Positions 1-7,223 are shown, counted from the first letter of the stretch. The stretch is DNA of 64,000 bases from Cytophagales bacterium WSM2-2 (GCA_015472025.1 BNHL01000001.1:3584001-3648000); one strand, 5' to 3'. Translations and numbers: made by a program. Notes: generated from the sequence alone by a model not told the origin.

Positions 1-1
1 C

Positions 2-148
2 TATCTTATTTATTTTTTGAACAAGTATCAGAACTTAAAAATTGATGCCGACTTTATCGCCCACATGGTGAAAAATGACTTTACGATTGATGAATTTGAT
101 ATGACGAATATTCAGAAAGAATATGTCAAACTAGGTAGGATCTATTGA
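2..148 (+). CDS. C-terminal fragment of unknown protein (5' end outside window)
   Basis: An open frame enters from the left edge and ends at a TGA at 146-148, giving 48 residues rich in Asp, Phe, Asn and Lys. No start codon is visible, so the gene begins before the window. I recognise no motif; an acidic and aromatic tail of this kind fits many soluble proteins. It is followed by a 26-bp gap and then converges on the VOC gene on the opposite strand. Coding is inferred from the uninterrupted frame and plausible composition only. Confidence 0.5.
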   Translation, partial: YLIYFLNKYQNLKIDADFIAHMVKNDFTIDEFDMTNIQKEYVKLGRIY

Positions 149-174
149 CATTAGATCAATAATGAAGAGTAAGT

Positions 175-639
175 TTATTTAAGTTCTGAAAGTATCAATT
201 TTTTCTGCTTCAATGTGTTCTTCATTGCTTTATCCCTTACTGCTGGGTCAGCGCTATGTATTAATTCAAAATATTCAGTTGGTACAACTTGCCATGATAA
301 TCCATATTTATCTTTACACCATCCACAAGAGCCTTCCTCACCACCATTTTTAGTAAGAGCTTCCCAATAGTAATCCGTTTCAGCCTGGTCTTTTGTATTG
401 ATAACAAAAGAAACTGCTTCATTAAATTTGAATAGCGGGCCCGCTGCTAAAATGCTAAACTCCATTCCGGCTATTTCAATTACAGCTGTCTGTATCCCCG
501 CATCATTTCCACTTTCATCACTACCGAACTTGCGAAAATCTTTCAGCTTACCGTCTTTAAAAATGGACAAGTAGTAATTTGCTACCGCTTTGGCATCTTT
601 CTCTACCCACAGATAGGGTGTAATTTTTTGAGTAGTCAT
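175..639 (-). CDS. VOC/PhnB-like protein (3-demethylubiquinone-9 3-methyltransferase-type domain)
   Basis: The protein is 154 residues long. It begins MTTQKITPYLW, the usual opening of the PhnB/PF06983 branch of the vicinal-oxygen-chelate superfamily, and later carries WCKDKYGLSWQVVP, the family's conserved C-terminal strand signature. These proteins are small betaalphabetabetabeta-fold dimers and are often annotated as glyoxalase-like; the real substrate is usually unknown. An ATG 48 bases further upstream is in frame, but 639 matches the family start and follows an A/T-rich leader typical of Bacteroidota. It lies 26 bp downstream of the small membrane-protein gene on the same strand, so the two may be co-transcribed. 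Confidence 0.85.
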   Translation of the reverse strand: MTTQKITPYLWVEKDAKAVANYYLSIFKDGKLKDFRKFGSDESGNDAGIQTAVIEIAGMEFSILAAGPLFKFNEAVSFVINTKDQAETDYYWEALTKNGGEEGSCGWCKDKYGLSWQVVPTEYFELIHSADPAVRDKAMKNTLKQKKLILSELK

Positions 640-665
640 ATTTTTATTTTTAATGATGTAGTCGA

Positions 666-914
666 TTAGTTTTTGACAATTAACCAAATAATATTTAGAA
701 TCATACCCACAATAACTACCGTGCTTACGATTCTTGCAAATTTGAATAAATTCTCTTTGGTCTCAGGTATTTTAAAAACTTTAAGCCAAATCCAGCTAGA
801 TTCTTTATCCTTTATTTTTTCGAATTGTTTATTTGCCCATTTCCCGTTGAACGCAAGCGAGAATTGAATGATAACTACAATGCCAATCGCTACGTAAAAT
901 TCATATATAATCAT
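666..914 (-). CDS. small two-helix membrane protein, unknown function
   Basis: The protein has 82 residues with two hydrophobic segments, about residues 5-22 and 60-80. They are separated by a charged, Lys-rich loop containing two Trp residues (SSWIWLKVF). This suggests a small integral membrane hairpin. I do not recognise the family. It sits upstream of the VOC gene on the same strand with a 26-bp gap. The region 5' of it contains the first copy of the palindromic spacer family, which suggests it marks the left edge of the accessory patch. Confidence 0.6.
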   Translation of the reverse strand: MIIYEFYVAIGIVVIIQFSLAFNGKWANKQFEKIKDKESSWIWLKVFKIPETKENLFKFARIVSTVVIVGMILNIIWLIVKN

Positions 915-954
915 TTATTCCCGTTATTTGTCTACATAATTTAAGTGATCCTCC

Positions 955-1121
955 CGGCATTGCAGTCATTGCTACTGTTCTTCCTCGCCCCGCCTTACTT
1001 CATAAAAATAACTAAGCCGTATCAATTGGTAAACCCTTCATAGCGTTTGTAAGAAACTTTTAAAGGAGGTTTTAGCTTTCAAAATTAATCGATGAAGAAC
1101 ACCGGCTAAGGCGGGGGAGAA
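955..1121. repeat. palindromic intergenic repeat, copy A
   Basis: This spacer shares a long block with the spacers near 1800-1980 and 2640-2750. The shared parts are GATAACTAAGCC-like sequence, the core TAGCGTTTGTAAGAAAC (1041-1057), an AGCTTTCAAAATTA block, and GAAGAACACCGGCTAAGGCGGGG (1094-1116) at the right end. All three copies point the same way. No reading frame is conserved between copies, so they behave as non-coding elements flanking single genes. Confidence 0.75.
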
Positions 1122-1122
1122 G

Positions 1123-1138
1123 GCCTGCGCTAGTTTGG
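1123..1138. repeat. left inverted repeat bracketing the 1146-1700 gene
   Basis: GCCTGCGCTAGTTTGG at 1123-1138 recurs in inverted orientation at 1724-1739 with 15 of 16 bases matching. The pair encloses exactly one gene, with its stop codon 8 bp inside the left arm and its start codon 23 bp inside the right arm. This is the arrangement expected of a mobile or exchangeable single-gene module, although no recombinase gene is visible. Confidence 0.7.
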
Positions 1139-1145
1139 GATTAAT

Positions 1146-1700
1146 TTAAATCCACCCTTCATCCATAGGCTTAAATTCTCCATATGGAAAAGACCTATAA
1201 ACAACAACTGAGAGTCCAGCTTCATCAGTGCCTGAAACTGAATTTAGATAAATAAGGCCTAATTGCGACAAAAGGAAAATCTGTGGATCAATCACTTGTT
1301 CATTAACTAAGCTATCATAATGAAAATCTTTAAACATATGCACCTTTAGATCTGTGCGAGCAAATTGTGTATCCCCATGGAAGTATGAAAAACGATTAAG
1401 TTTGTGAAATACAATTTGGAAGCTACTACCGTTATGCTCAAATAAGATGTGAGGTCTCTTATTTATATATCGAAGATGTAAAACCTCGGAACCATTTGTG
1501 CTTTTTGTTGAGACTTCAACGTTAGCATCAGAAGAAAAGAATCGGACTCCCTTCTTTTTAATCGATCCAAATTCTCGACCGGCAGACAGTATCTTCCAAT
1601 TGTTGCTCAAAATATATTCCTGAAAGCTTAGACCGAGCGTAGGCTTATCATCAATATTTACTGACAGCGAGCTACCTTTTTGGATTATATTCAATTGCAT
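1146..1700 (-). CDS. unknown 184-residue cytoplasmic protein in inverted-repeat-bracketed module
   Basis: The protein is soluble, lacks a signal peptide, and is rich in beta-strand-forming residues. It contains many short alternating hydrophobic stretches (HLRYINKRPHILFE, SFQIVFHKLN), which could suggest a beta-barrel of the tubby/LURP-one type, but I see no diagnostic motif and do not assign it. The start at 1700 is followed by MQLNIIQKG. It stands alone between spacers A and B and is bracketed by a 16-bp inverted repeat. Its low GC content relative to later genes fits horizontal acquisition. Confidence 0.6.
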   Translation of the reverse strand: MQLNIIQKGSSLSVNIDDKPTLGLSFQEYILSNNWKILSAGREFGSIKKKGVRFFSSDANVEVSTKSTNGSEVLHLRYINKRPHILFEHNGSSFQIVFHKLNRFSYFHGDTQFARTDLKVHMFKDFHYDSLVNEQVIDPQIFLLSQLGLIYLNSVSGTDEAGLSVVVYRSFPYGEFKPMDEGWI

Positions 1701-1723
1701 ATACTACACTATGATTATGTAAA

Positions 1724-1985
1724 CCAAACTAGCGCAGTCTTGTGCGCACATTGTGTGATGACTGACTTGCGCGGCTCAAAAATAGCCCAAGTCAATCAAA
1801 TTTTTTCCACTACTCCGCCCTTGACGGGTGTTCTTCACCGCCAAGCCTGACCACATAAGATAACTAACTCTTATCACTTGTAACTTCATTCATAGCGTTT
1901 GTAAGAAACCTTTGCCTATATATAAGGCGGGGCTTAGCTTTCAAAATTAGCCGGTGAAGAACACCGGCTAAGGCGGGAGGAAGAC
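1724..1985. repeat. palindromic intergenic repeat, copy B, with nested inverted arms
   Basis: The spacer starts with the right inverted repeat of the previous module (1724-1739). It continues with a 75-bp element also found at 38074-38158, then a copy of the A/C spacer (core TAGCGTTTGTAAGAAAC at 1893-1909). A perfect hairpin lies at 1950-1968 (GCCGGTG, loop AAGAA, CACCGGC). The left part (1816-1845) is an inverted copy of the right end (1951-1976), so the whole spacer can fold back. From here to 2171 there is no gene; a degenerate fourth copy of the hairpin end lies at 2038-2066. Confidence 0.75.
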
Positions 1986-2159
1986 AGATTTAAATTTCTA
2001 TGATAGAAACCATGGCATCACAGATAATTCAAATTTTGCCACTGAAGAACACGGATAGAGGCGAGGTATTCCATTTTTGCGGGATATCGTATCCCACGTG
2101 TTAACCAATAGTTGGATATGCCGCTATACTCATTAAGGTTTCTGAAAAGACAAAAAACC

Positions 2160-2167
2160 TATATTTG
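2160..2167 (+). promoter_or_regulatory. -7 promoter element (TAnnTTTG) for the XRE regulator
   Basis: TATATTTG at 2160-2167 matches the Bacteroidota -7 consensus TAnnTTTG. With the G near -4, transcription would begin about one base before the ATG at 2172, giving an essentially leaderless mRNA. The upstream -33 TTG is not clear. The position argues against the in-frame ATG at 2112 as the start. Confidence 0.4.
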
Positions 2168-2171
2168 TGAC

Positions 2172-2564
2172 ATGACAACCACCGACAATCCAAGACCTAC
2201 GCACTTAGGCCACAACGTAAAACGCTTGCGCGAAATACTTAAAATAAAACAGGAGACACTGGCCGATCAGTTAGGTTCCGACTGGAACCAGAAAAAGATA
2301 TCACTGCTTGAATCAAAAGAAGTGATCGAACCTGCACTGCTTGATCAATTGGCCAAAGCCATGAACGTTCCCGTGGATGCGATTAAGGATTACAACGAAG
2401 AAGCTACTATTCAAAATATTCAGAATAATTACGAGGGTTCAAATAATGGGGGTTCTAATCACGGACCTAATTATTATAATTGTCAAATCGGTGCAGTGGA
2501 TAAAAGGCTTGAAGCCCTTGAGGAAAAACTTGCACAACTGATGAAGGTTATCGAAAAGAGATAG
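2172..2564 (+). CDS. XRE-family helix-turn-helix regulator with C-terminal coiled coil
   Basis: The protein is 130 residues long. Residues about 10-65 form a HTH_3/XRE domain (GHNVKRLREILKIKQETLADQL, then KISLLE and LLDQLAKAMNVPVDAI). A low-complexity Asn/Gly linker follows (about 75-100), and then a short amphipathic helix at the C-terminus with leucine spacing compatible with dimerisation (RLEALEEKLAQLMKVI). An upstream ATG at 2112 would add 20 residues unlike the family, and a -7 promoter element lies between the two ATGs, so 2172 is preferred. It is a lone gene between palindromic spacers; its target is not evident. Confidence 0.8.
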   Translation: MTTTDNPRPTHLGHNVKRLREILKIKQETLADQLGSDWNQKKISLLESKEVIEPALLDQLAKAMNVPVDAIKDYNEEATIQNIQNNYEGSNNGGSNHGPNYYNCQIGAVDKRLEALEEKLAQLMKVIEKR

Positions 2565-2639
2565 GTATTAAAGCTTTGCCTAATAGGAGCTACTTCAAAA
2601 TCTACCAGTTTTTCCTCAAGCTTGCCGGGACTTTGTTCA

Positions 2640-2750
2640 CCAACAGGCCTTCTTCGTAAAGATAACTAAGCCATATAGTTTGGTAATTCTGCGTAGCGTT
2701 TGCAAGAAACCTTTTTGCCGGTGAAGAACACCGTCAAAGGCGGGGGCACC
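2640..2750. repeat. palindromic intergenic repeat, copy C
   Basis: This is the third member of the spacer family, in the same orientation as copies A and B. It has GATAACTAAGCCATAT, the core TAGCGTTTGCAAGAAAC (2694-2710) and the end segment CCGGTGAAGAACACCGTC (2718-2735) running into AAAGGCGGGGG. The internal AGCTTTCAAAATTA block present in A and B is deleted here. It separates the XRE gene from the next accessory gene. Confidence 0.7.
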
Positions 2751-2764
2751 AGTTGATTGTCCAT

Positions 2765-3274
2765 CTACTCCATTAGATCAACAATTCGTCCGTCACTCAT
2801 TTTGAAAGGTCCTTTAAGTTTTGGATTCTCTTGTATTGCATTGTCAAATGCTACAAAAAAGTCCTCAAATTTTTGTTCTAAAAGTTTAATGTCATTCGTT
2901 TCCCAGAATTCCCCTTCGTCAATAACAGATAAATTGTCAAAGTTAGATTCAATGTCTCGAAGGAATTTGATTATATCAATGTGAGTTGATATGTCCGAGA
3001 ATTGTGTTTTACAGAATTCTTGTATAAATAGGTCTTTGTCAAATTCTAAAATTAAAGGGTCTGAGTTATCATGTGGTTGAATTTGTACTCCTTTTACCTC
3101 TCCCTCATAGTCCCAGTCTTTCTCATCTTTAACTCTCTTTAAAAGTTTTTTGTCATTGTTAAGTTTAATAATGTCGGACGATTTTCTTTTGGCAAAGTCT
3201 ATCGCTTTTTCAATAACCTCATCAAAGTCCTTTTGACTCTTTAGTTTGCCTTCAAAGTGAATTGTGACTCCCAT
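2765..3274 (-). CDS. unknown 169-residue acidic protein
   Basis: The soluble protein is rich in Asp, Glu, Lys and Phe. It has an N-terminal beta-strand (GVTIHFEGKL) followed by a helix-rich segment with the pattern of small Bacteroidota accessory proteins of unknown role. There is no signal peptide or recognisable catalytic motif. It is a lone gene, bounded on the left by spacer C and on the right by the palindrome starting at 3311. Possible weak inverted ends are CACCAGTTG (2747-2755) and CACCAATTGGCG (3302-3313). It could be an immunity or defence accessory protein, but nothing in the sequence proves that. Confidence 0.55.
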   Translation of the reverse strand: MGVTIHFEGKLKSQKDFDEVIEKAIDFAKRKSSDIIKLNNDKKLLKRVKDEKDWDYEGEVKGVQIQPHDNSDPLILEFDKDLFIQEFCKTQFSDISTHIDIIKFLRDIESNFDNLSVIDEGEFWETNDIKLLEQKFEDFFVAFDNAIQENPKLKGPFKMSDGRIVDLME

Positions 3275-3310
3275 GTCTGTGTTGTTACTCTATTGTCTTT
3301 ACACCAATTG

Positions 3311-3491
3311 GCGCTAACGTTTGTGTTTATGCAGTGCGGGGAATAGGTGGGCTTAAAAATGAAGCGCAGCGGAATGTTAAGCCCGACCTGCTCCCAACTG
3401 TCCCCAGTGACCGAACTACGTTGTGAAACATAAGCGTTAATTTAACACACCGCCCGCAGTGCATAAACATTTTGTTGTAGGTAGTGCCCGC
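3311..3491. repeat. long palindromic spacer ending in the module repeat of the NERD-helicase gene
   Basis: The outer arms are GTTTATGCAGTGCGGG (3325-3340) and its inverted copy (3453-3468) with 15 of 16 matches. An inner stem GGGCTTAA/TTAAGCCC pairs 3349-3356 with 3377-3384, extended by GGTGGG/CCGACC-like pairing. The right margin carries GTTGTAGGTAGTGCCCGC (3474-3491), whose inverted copy (17 of 18) is at 5380-5397. The structure resembles a long attC-like fold, but canonical integron core sites are not present. Confidence 0.7.
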
Positions 3492-5371
3492 TACACCGTA
3501 CTTTGTTCGTGCCATTTCTTTGGAAATTTTTGTCCAAATTCAAAATATCTTTTGTTCGAATTTATGACTATTAAGTTCTCCCTTGTCCGTGTAATAGCTG
3601 TATAAATTATTGAGTCCAGTTTCTTGTTGCTCTCCGTTGCTTTAAACGGAATATACAGTATGATATTCAGTAATTCCCAACCTTTAAAACTGTGAATAGT
3701 CGAAATTTTGAGCCTGCTATCACCCATCCAAAACGCTTTTTTGTGAGGATGATACTTTGCCTCCTCATCTGTCTCAAATACGTGATTAATTTCAATCTTG
3801 CCTTTCGTGAAAAAGTCAATGCACTCGCGACCATATTTGTGATTCGGTAGAAGTATAACAATGTCTGACGGATTATACTCCTCCTTTTTTAAACGCCTAA
3901 ATGCAAAGTCTATATATTCAAGCCATTGTTGTTCTTCTATATTTAGCCAAATAATGTGTTGTGAATGAAACAAAACTGGTGTTCCCTCAATCTTTGCAAC
4001 TTTCAACTCCTGGTTCAAATAAAATTGTTCGCTGAATTGGTTTGACATCTCTGCAACTCTCGATGGCATTCTAAACGAAACCGTCAAATCAATGTATGGA
4101 TCTTTAAATTTTTCAAGCCCTTGTTTAGTTACTCGTTTATCGACCCAGTCTAATTCTCGGTCATAGATGTTCTGCTTTTTGTCGGCAACAACCAAAAGTT
4201 CATCCCTGCTTGTGATAAAATAATGACTAAGCATTCTGTACCACTCGTATTGATAGTCTTGCCCTTCGTCTATTAATATTGCATCGTATCTTTCGTATTT
4301 CTTTCCAGACACTGTTCTGATTACTACCTCGGGTACTGTTACTTTAAAGAAATACTCCAATGCTATTTCAGATTCTCCGTTCCTTCGGTCACCAGTATTT
4401 GAGTGCGGCCACTTTTCACCAAACTCGTTTAATTTGTCTTTACAAAATCCGTGAAAGTGGGTGAAGGTAATTTTATCCCATTTGAAATTAAAGGGAGCTC
4501 TTGAAATCATATCTTTAATGTAGTGCCATAAAGTTATGTTGAATGTCACCACCAGTACATTCAAATTCATTGAAGCGAGTTTTGCCGCCCTATATGCTAA
4601 GGCCTGTGTTTTTCCGCTTCCAGCTACTCCGCGTACTCTATGATGACCGGATGTTGGCTCAGCAACTTTTACCTGATTGTACTTTAATTTCAGAGGAATC
4701 CCTTGCTCTATGCTGTGGTAAGGTGGATTCAGCCAAAAGATTAATTCGTTATTCCATTTCCTGTCCCAAAATTTACTCTTTGTAATCCGGACATCAGGAA
4801 CAATCTGATTTAAATTGTCAGACTTTAAAAAGTCATAGCCGAATACAGGAAAGTATTTGAAGTCCTTAATTTTTGCCCCAAACAATTCTTGTGATTGGAA
4901 AGTCGTTGCTTTATGGAAATACAATCCTGTTTTTACGAGTCCGAAGTTCTTATTGTCTTTATCAATCTGTTCTCCAATTATTGGTACTAGTTGGCTAATA
5001 ATTTTGTCCTTATAATGTTCGACTTGGTTAACTGGACTTTTGATTGAGTGTCGTCCATTAGCGTCTTGTACGTACAAACTTGTGTAACCATCATATCCTT
5101 TTTCCCATGAATAGTTTTTTAGATTCCAGTCCTTTACTTCGTAAATGACAAGTCCAACGAAAGGGTTAAATATTATAACGTCCGGCCTACTCCCATTAAG
5201 AAATGGTTGAACGAAAATTAACCAGCCATTGTAACTTTCGATTGCCTTGTCTTTTGTCCACGTGGGGTCTTTTGGTAGGTAATTGTCGAGAAATTTTACC
5301 AAGGCTAATTCTCCCTCGGTCAAAGGATTCTTTAAGGTTTTGATTTGGTCCCACGTTGGATATAGTCTCAT
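3491..5371 (-). CDS. NERD-domain nuclease fused to UvrD/Rep-type superfamily 1 helicase
   Basis: The protein is 626 residues long. Residues 15-130 form a nuclease-related (NERD) domain of the PD-(D/E)xK type, with D64 in RPDVIIF and E78-V-K80. The helicase part has Walker A GVAGSGKT (248-255), motif II DEGQD (368-372), a motif IV-like SFRMPSRV, motif V STIHSFKGWE and motif VI YTAITRTREN near 595-605, so the ATPase core looks complete. Such proteins act on DNA ends and many sit in defence islands. The gene fills its module completely: the inverted repeat touches the stop codon and the other copy begins 9 bp upstream of the ATG. That leaves no room for its own promoter inside the module. Confidence 0.85.
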   Translation of the reverse strand: MRLYPTWDQIKTLKNPLTEGELALVKFLDNYLPKDPTWTKDKAIESYNGWLIFVQPFLNGSRPDVIIFNPFVGLVIYEVKDWNLKNYSWEKGYDGYTSLYVQDANGRHSIKSPVNQVEHYKDKIISQLVPIIGEQIDKDNKNFGLVKTGLYFHKATTFQSQELFGAKIKDFKYFPVFGYDFLKSDNLNQIVPDVRITKSKFWDRKWNNELIFWLNPPYHSIEQGIPLKLKYNQVKVAEPTSGHHRVRGVAGSGKTQALAYRAAKLASMNLNVLVVTFNITLWHYIKDMISRAPFNFKWDKITFTHFHGFCKDKLNEFGEKWPHSNTGDRRNGESEIALEYFFKVTVPEVVIRTVSGKKYERYDAILIDEGQDYQYEWYRMLSHYFITSRDELLVVADKKQNIYDRELDWVDKRVTKQGLEKFKDPYIDLTVSFRMPSRVAEMSNQFSEQFYLNQELKVAKIEGTPVLFHSQHIIWLNIEEQQWLEYIDFAFRRLKKEEYNPSDIVILLPNHKYGRECIDFFTKGKIEINHVFETDEEAKYHPHKKAFWMGDSRLKISTIHSFKGWELLNIILYIPFKATESNKKLDSIIYTAITRTRENLIVINSNKRYFEFGQKFPKKWHEQSTV

Positions 5372-5379
5372 CTTTTTCT

Positions 5380-5529
5380 GCGGGCATTACCTACAACGCT
5401 AGTATATAAAACGTATGCGTTTTAAAATCTACATCTTTGTCCCACGCTGCTGGCTAAATTTAACAGCACCCACTTTAAGAACCTACAATGCTGCATATGT
5501 TTTATATACATTGTTGCCGGCTGTTGGGT
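5380..5529. repeat. palindromic spacer between the NERD-helicase and DUF4365 modules
   Basis: The left margin GCGGGCATTACCTACAAC (5380-5397) is the inverted mate of 3474-3491. An outer stem then pairs 5394-5418 (CAACGCTAGTATATAAAACG onwards) with 5493-5516, about 22 of 24 positions allowing one gap. The right margin TGTTGCCGGCTGTTGGGT (5512-5529) is the left inverted end of the next module, matched at 7004-7021. The spacer therefore chains two modules through overlapping repeats. Confidence 0.7.
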
Positions 5530-5538
5530 TTCTTTACT

Positions 5539-6552
5539 TTATTTAGGTGCCATATTAAAATCCTTTCCAGTCAAGCATTTCGCTATGTTTCTTGATATCT
5601 CAGTATTTATCTCAATGGAAATCTTAAAAGCACTTGTAAATTCGTTTAAGTCACCGAATAGAACATCCAAAACTGTTTTCAATGCCTTGGGCTCATACTC
5701 CACCTTCAATTCCTTTTCAGAAATATTACTCTGAATACTTACAAGGTCAATCGTTGAAAAGCAAAACAGCTTTAAGAATTGACTATTAAAGTCATTTACC
5801 AAGAAATAAGATAGTCCCGGTACATTTGTAAAAATATGTTTTACCCATTCCTTCGTCTCAGGGACTTGAAATAGTTCTCTGCTGTCTTGGTCATAGCCAT
5901 GAATTCCAATTTCAATATTTTCTTTGAATTTTGACAGATGCAGTTTGTTTGAGCATATTCGTCCGAGTAATTCGACCAGAGGTTGGTAATTCATTTTTTG
6001 AATTTCCTCTGTGCCTGCAAAAATGCATAGTCTGCCAGTCTCCGATAAAGTTCGATTCCCGTTCCAAAACTCTTCGAGTTGTGATACGTAATCAACATTT
6101 TTGGAAACATGTTTTAATAGCTCATCCTTTTGGTCAAAAGTTACCCTTTGATTCTTTGGAATCGGCATCGTCCAGCTTTCGGCATTCAAATTAACGTATT
6201 CAATTTTGCATGTCTCCCAATAAGCAATTTCTTGGGTTATGTCAACCAGTACTATTAGCACGGGAACATCTTGATTTAAATAATAATTAAGATGTTTCTT
6301 CTCTCCATAAAAATTCCAAAAATTATTATCAATCTCCTTCAAGTAACTGTCCCCAGATCTTACCTGAATAGCTATTGATTTACCCGTTACATAATCGTCA
6401 ATAACAATATCAATGTATGCGTCAATTCCAAAGTCATCTTCTTGATGATTTGGACGAACAATCCAACCGAGCTCATTCTCAACAATCTTTGTCAAGATAT
6501 TTAATCCACTTCTACCTTTTTTATTTGTCAGCTTGTATTTCGGGAATTCCAT
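5539..6552 (-). CDS. DUF4365-type restriction-endonuclease-like protein
   Basis: The protein is 337 residues long. The N-terminal 150 residues match DUF4365, a PD-(D/E)xK-fold domain: E25 in the first helix, D44 in FGIDAYIDI, then the core strand AIQVRSG (61-67). The last position of the QxK signature is Arg65 where Lys is usual, so catalysis may be altered. The remaining 190 residues form an unassigned effector or sensor region with no membrane helix. It lies 41 bp downstream of the 6594-6944 gene on the same strand. Both are enclosed by an 18-bp inverted repeat, which suggests a two-gene functional unit of defence type (inference). Confidence 0.75.
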   Translation of the reverse strand: MEFPKYKLTNKKGRSGLNILTKIVENELGWIVRPNHQEDDFGIDAYIDIVIDDYVTGKSIAIQVRSGDSYLKEIDNNFWNFYGEKKHLNYYLNQDVPVLIVLVDITQEIAYWETCKIEYVNLNAESWTMPIPKNQRVTFDQKDELLKHVSKNVDYVSQLEEFWNGNRTLSETGRLCIFAGTEEIQKMNYQPLVELLGRICSNKLHLSKFKENIEIGIHGYDQDSRELFQVPETKEWVKHIFTNVPGLSYFLVNDFNSQFLKLFCFSTIDLVSIQSNISEKELKVEYEPKALKTVLDVLFGDLNEFTSAFKISIEINTEISRNIAKCLTGKDFNMAPK

Positions 6553-6593
6553 TGTCTGAGGTCAGTCTTTAATTTTGTCGAGTTTCGTTGCCT

Positions 6594-6944
6594 TCATAAA
6601 TACTCTTGTCCATTGGTCTTGTTCTTTTTTCTATTTGCCTCATTAATTTCATTCAGACCTTCATTTTCTGGATGAAAAATATCATCAGGCTCAACTTTAT
6701 ACTGAATATCTCTTTGAGATACTATTATTGCTAGTTCCCTGATTTCCTCACTGTTCAATTTTTCAATTTTAATTAAGTCGTAAAAACATAAATTAAGAAG
6801 TTCCACCGATTCCCCTTCTCCATGTATATGGTCATACTGCATGATCTTCATTGTCGGGGGGTGATAGCTTCTATGTTCTCGCTTCGCGAAAGCTACAAAG
6901 TCAAAAAGTACTTCAATTTGTTCTGGGGATAGATTGTCAATCAT
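6594..6944 (-). CDS. unknown 116-residue partner of the DUF4365 gene
   Basis: The soluble acidic protein starts MIDNLSPEQIEVLFDFVAFAKREH and ends in a Lys/Asn-rich tail. The longer frame back to 7022 would read through the inverted repeat at 7004-7021 and is unlikely; the ATG at 6944 starts the compositionally coherent part. An N-terminal PEQIEVLFDFVAFAK helix resembles helices of small antitoxin-like or regulatory proteins, but no family is recognised. It is upstream of and co-directional with the DUF4365 gene, 41 bp apart, inside the same inverted-repeat bracket. Confidence 0.6.
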   Translation of the reverse strand: MIDNLSPEQIEVLFDFVAFAKREHRSYHPPTMKIMQYDHIHGEGESVELLNLCFYDLIKIEKLNSEEIRELAIIVSQRDIQYKVEPDDIFHPENEGLNEINEANRKKNKTNGQEYL

Positions 6945-7003
6945 ATTCTCACAAGTTGTATTTCGGAGATTAATTCGCTTTGTCCTTACTGTCCACGGAG
7001 TCG

Positions 7004-7021
7004 ACCCAATTGCCGGCAACA
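7004..7021. repeat. right inverted repeat of the DUF4365 two-gene module
   Basis: ACCCAATTGCCGGCAACA is the reverse complement of 5512-5529 with 16 of 18 matches. It includes a perfect 10-bp palindrome TTGCCGGCAA (7010-7019). It lies 60 bp upstream of the first gene's ATG, so the module spans about 1.5 kb. Between here and 7337 there is no convincing gene; the stretch holds the paired palindromes at 7189-7223. Confidence 0.65.
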
Positions 7022-7188
7022 TCTGTACATGAGCAACTGAGTTGCGTCTTTACCCTCGAATTTAGGAAATAGACACAATTGGATTGCGCCTATTTCTATT
7101 ATATATAGTGCGCCTAATAACTTTAATTGGATGGTGGTCCCTAATCTCCACTCTATCAAACTTACCTCTTTCCCACTTATACTGCCAT

Positions 7189-7223
7189 GGGAAAAATCCC
7201 GTCTACCACCGGGATTTTCCCCG
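7189..7223. promoter_or_regulatory. paired GGGATTTTCCCC-type palindromes
   Basis: GGGAAAAATCCCG (7189-7201) and GGGATTTTCCCCG (7211-7223) are two near-palindromes starting 22 bp apart. Equivalent pairs occur at 9806-9839 and 27905-27940 with starts 21-23 bp apart. Two helical turns between sites suggests cooperative binding of a dimeric regulator on one face of the DNA (inference). This pair is 115 bp upstream of the heptad-repeat frame. Confidence 0.55.

Noticed and set aside
2112..2171. Upstream ATG extension of the XRE regulator
   Set aside because: A -7 promoter element lies between it and the ATG at 2172, and the extra residues do not match the XRE family start.
3311..5529. Standard integron attC sites
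   Set aside because: The spacers fold like attC elements but I could not find paired RYYYAAC/GTTRRRY core sites at cassette ends, and no integrase is present; the genes are also in mixed orientation. I describe them as attC-like only in structure.
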